A DNA stretch of 6,743 nucleotides from Pseudomonadota bacterium (GTDB taxonomy: Bacteria; Pseudomonadota; Alphaproteobacteria; Rhizobiales; Xanthobacteraceae). This document shows positions 6,286 to 6,743 of the stretch, one piece after another. The stretch spans positions 1-6,743 of the forward strand of contig JAEVZN010000406.1 in the NCBI GenBank assembly GCA_023392205.1. Reading direction: 5' to 3'. Position 1 is the first letter of the stretch; every line of letters starts with the position of its first letter. The notes under the pieces are model-generated. The model made no database searches. It saw nothing but the letters and a program-made list of their open reading frames with translations, and was not told the DNA's origin. A program made the translations under genes and the position numbers.

Positions 6286-6743
6286 ATGACGGCAATGACC
6301 TTCCACGATCCGCGTCTTTCGGACCTCAACGGCTTCGCCGTCGAGTTGAACGAAGCCAGGCAGCGCGCGGACATCATTCTCAATCGCCCTCCCCTCAACG
6401 TCATCGAAATGCCGCAGCGCGATCAGTTGCGGCTGGTTTTCGAGGCGCTCGACGAAGACGACCGCGTGCGTGTGATCGTGCTGCGCGCAATCGGTCAGCA
6501 TTTTTCGAGCGGAGGGAATATCAAGGGCTTCCTGGAAGCCTCGCCCGAGCATGTTTCCAGGCTCGCCTGGAATATCGCTGCTCCCGCGCGTTGCGCGAAG
6601 CCTGTCATCGTCGCCAACCGTGGCTATTGCTTCGGAGTGGGATTTGAAATCTCGCTCGCCTGCGACTTCCGGCTGGCGTCGGAGACCTGCCTCTACGCGC
6701 TCCCCGAGCAGAAGCTCGGTCAAATTCCAGGGTCGGGTGGCTC
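6286..6743 (+). CDS. hmfE: Enoyl-CoA hydratase/isomerase-family protein, probable 2-oxoglutaroyl-CoA hydrolase (3' end outside window)
   Basis: The first 152 residues of a crotonase-superfamily protein are visible; the gene runs off the right edge with two bases of the next codon. The oxyanion-hole segments are HFSSGGNIKGF (72-82) and GYCFGVGFEISLACDF (113-128). LPEQKLGQIPGSGG (139-152) places Glu141 where crotonase has its first catalytic glutamate (Glu144 in rat). The second catalytic position lies beyond the window, so hydratase and hydrolase chemistry cannot be told apart here. In the furoate pathway HmfE has this fold and splits 2-oxoglutaroyl-CoA to 2-oxoglutarate and CoA. It may also take part in opening the lactone intermediate. 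Only one base separates it from the ligase stop, so it belongs to the same operon. The fold is certain, and the reaction is inferred from the cluster. Confidence 0.78.
   Translation, partial: MTAMTFHDPRLSDLNGFAVELNEARQRADIILNRPPLNVIEMPQRDQLRLVFEALDEDDRVRVIVLRAIGQHFSSGGNIKGFLEASPEHVSRLAWNIAAPARCAKPVIVANRGYCFGVGFEISLACDFRLASETCLYALPEQKLGQIPGSGG

Noticed and set aside
5283..6404. Minus-strand open frame of 373 codons opposite the CoA-ligase gene
   Set aside because: It has the same codon-aligned antisense phase as the sense gene, no recognisable family, and crosses the ligase/crotonase junction.

Overview
The window comes from a GC-rich genome with proteobacterial codon use. Gene content and protein flavour suggest an alphaproteobacterium, probably of the Bradyrhizobium/Afipia/Rhodopseudomonas group; this is an impression from the proteins, not a measured placement. 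No tRNA, rRNA, insertion sequence, CRISPR or integrase signal was seen. All recognised genes lie on the + strand and are tightly packed. The only gene-free stretch is 154 bases (330-483).

Layout: the window opens inside an AraC/XylS-type regulator, of which only the C-terminal DNA-binding domain is visible (1-329). A 154-base gap follows, holding two copies of TGAGACA-N3-CGG exactly 20 bases apart, a plausible operator. Then comes a co-directional five-gene set: a molybdenum hydroxylase large subunit fused to a C-terminal CoxG-like domain (484-3426), its FAD subunit (3423-4250), its double [2Fe-2S] subunit (4238-4747), an acyl-CoA synthetase (4740-6284) and a crotonase-fold protein cut by the window end (6286 onward). 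Neighbouring genes overlap by 4, 13 and 8 bases, and the last pair is separated by one base. This points to one translationally coupled operon.

Best interpretation: the order Mo subunit, FAD subunit, FeS subunit, CoA ligase, crotonase-fold hydrolase is that of hmfABCDE, the 2-furoate (2-furancarboxylate) degradation genes described in Cupriavidus basilensis HMF14. In that pathway HmfD makes 2-furoyl-CoA. HmfABC hydroxylates the ring at C5 with oxygen from water. The product tautomerises and its lactone opens to 2-oxoglutaroyl-CoA, and HmfE releases 2-oxoglutarate and CoA for the TCA cycle. The regulator next door would then sense furoate or its CoA ester. The substrate is inferred from gene order and family. 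A related ring acid, such as thiophene-2-carboxylate, or an aromatic acid cannot be excluded from sequence alone.

Most worth a second look are the fused CoxG-like domain with its basic, aromatic C-terminal tail, which may link the enzyme to the membrane or quinone pool, and the paired TGAGACA repeats upstream of the operon.
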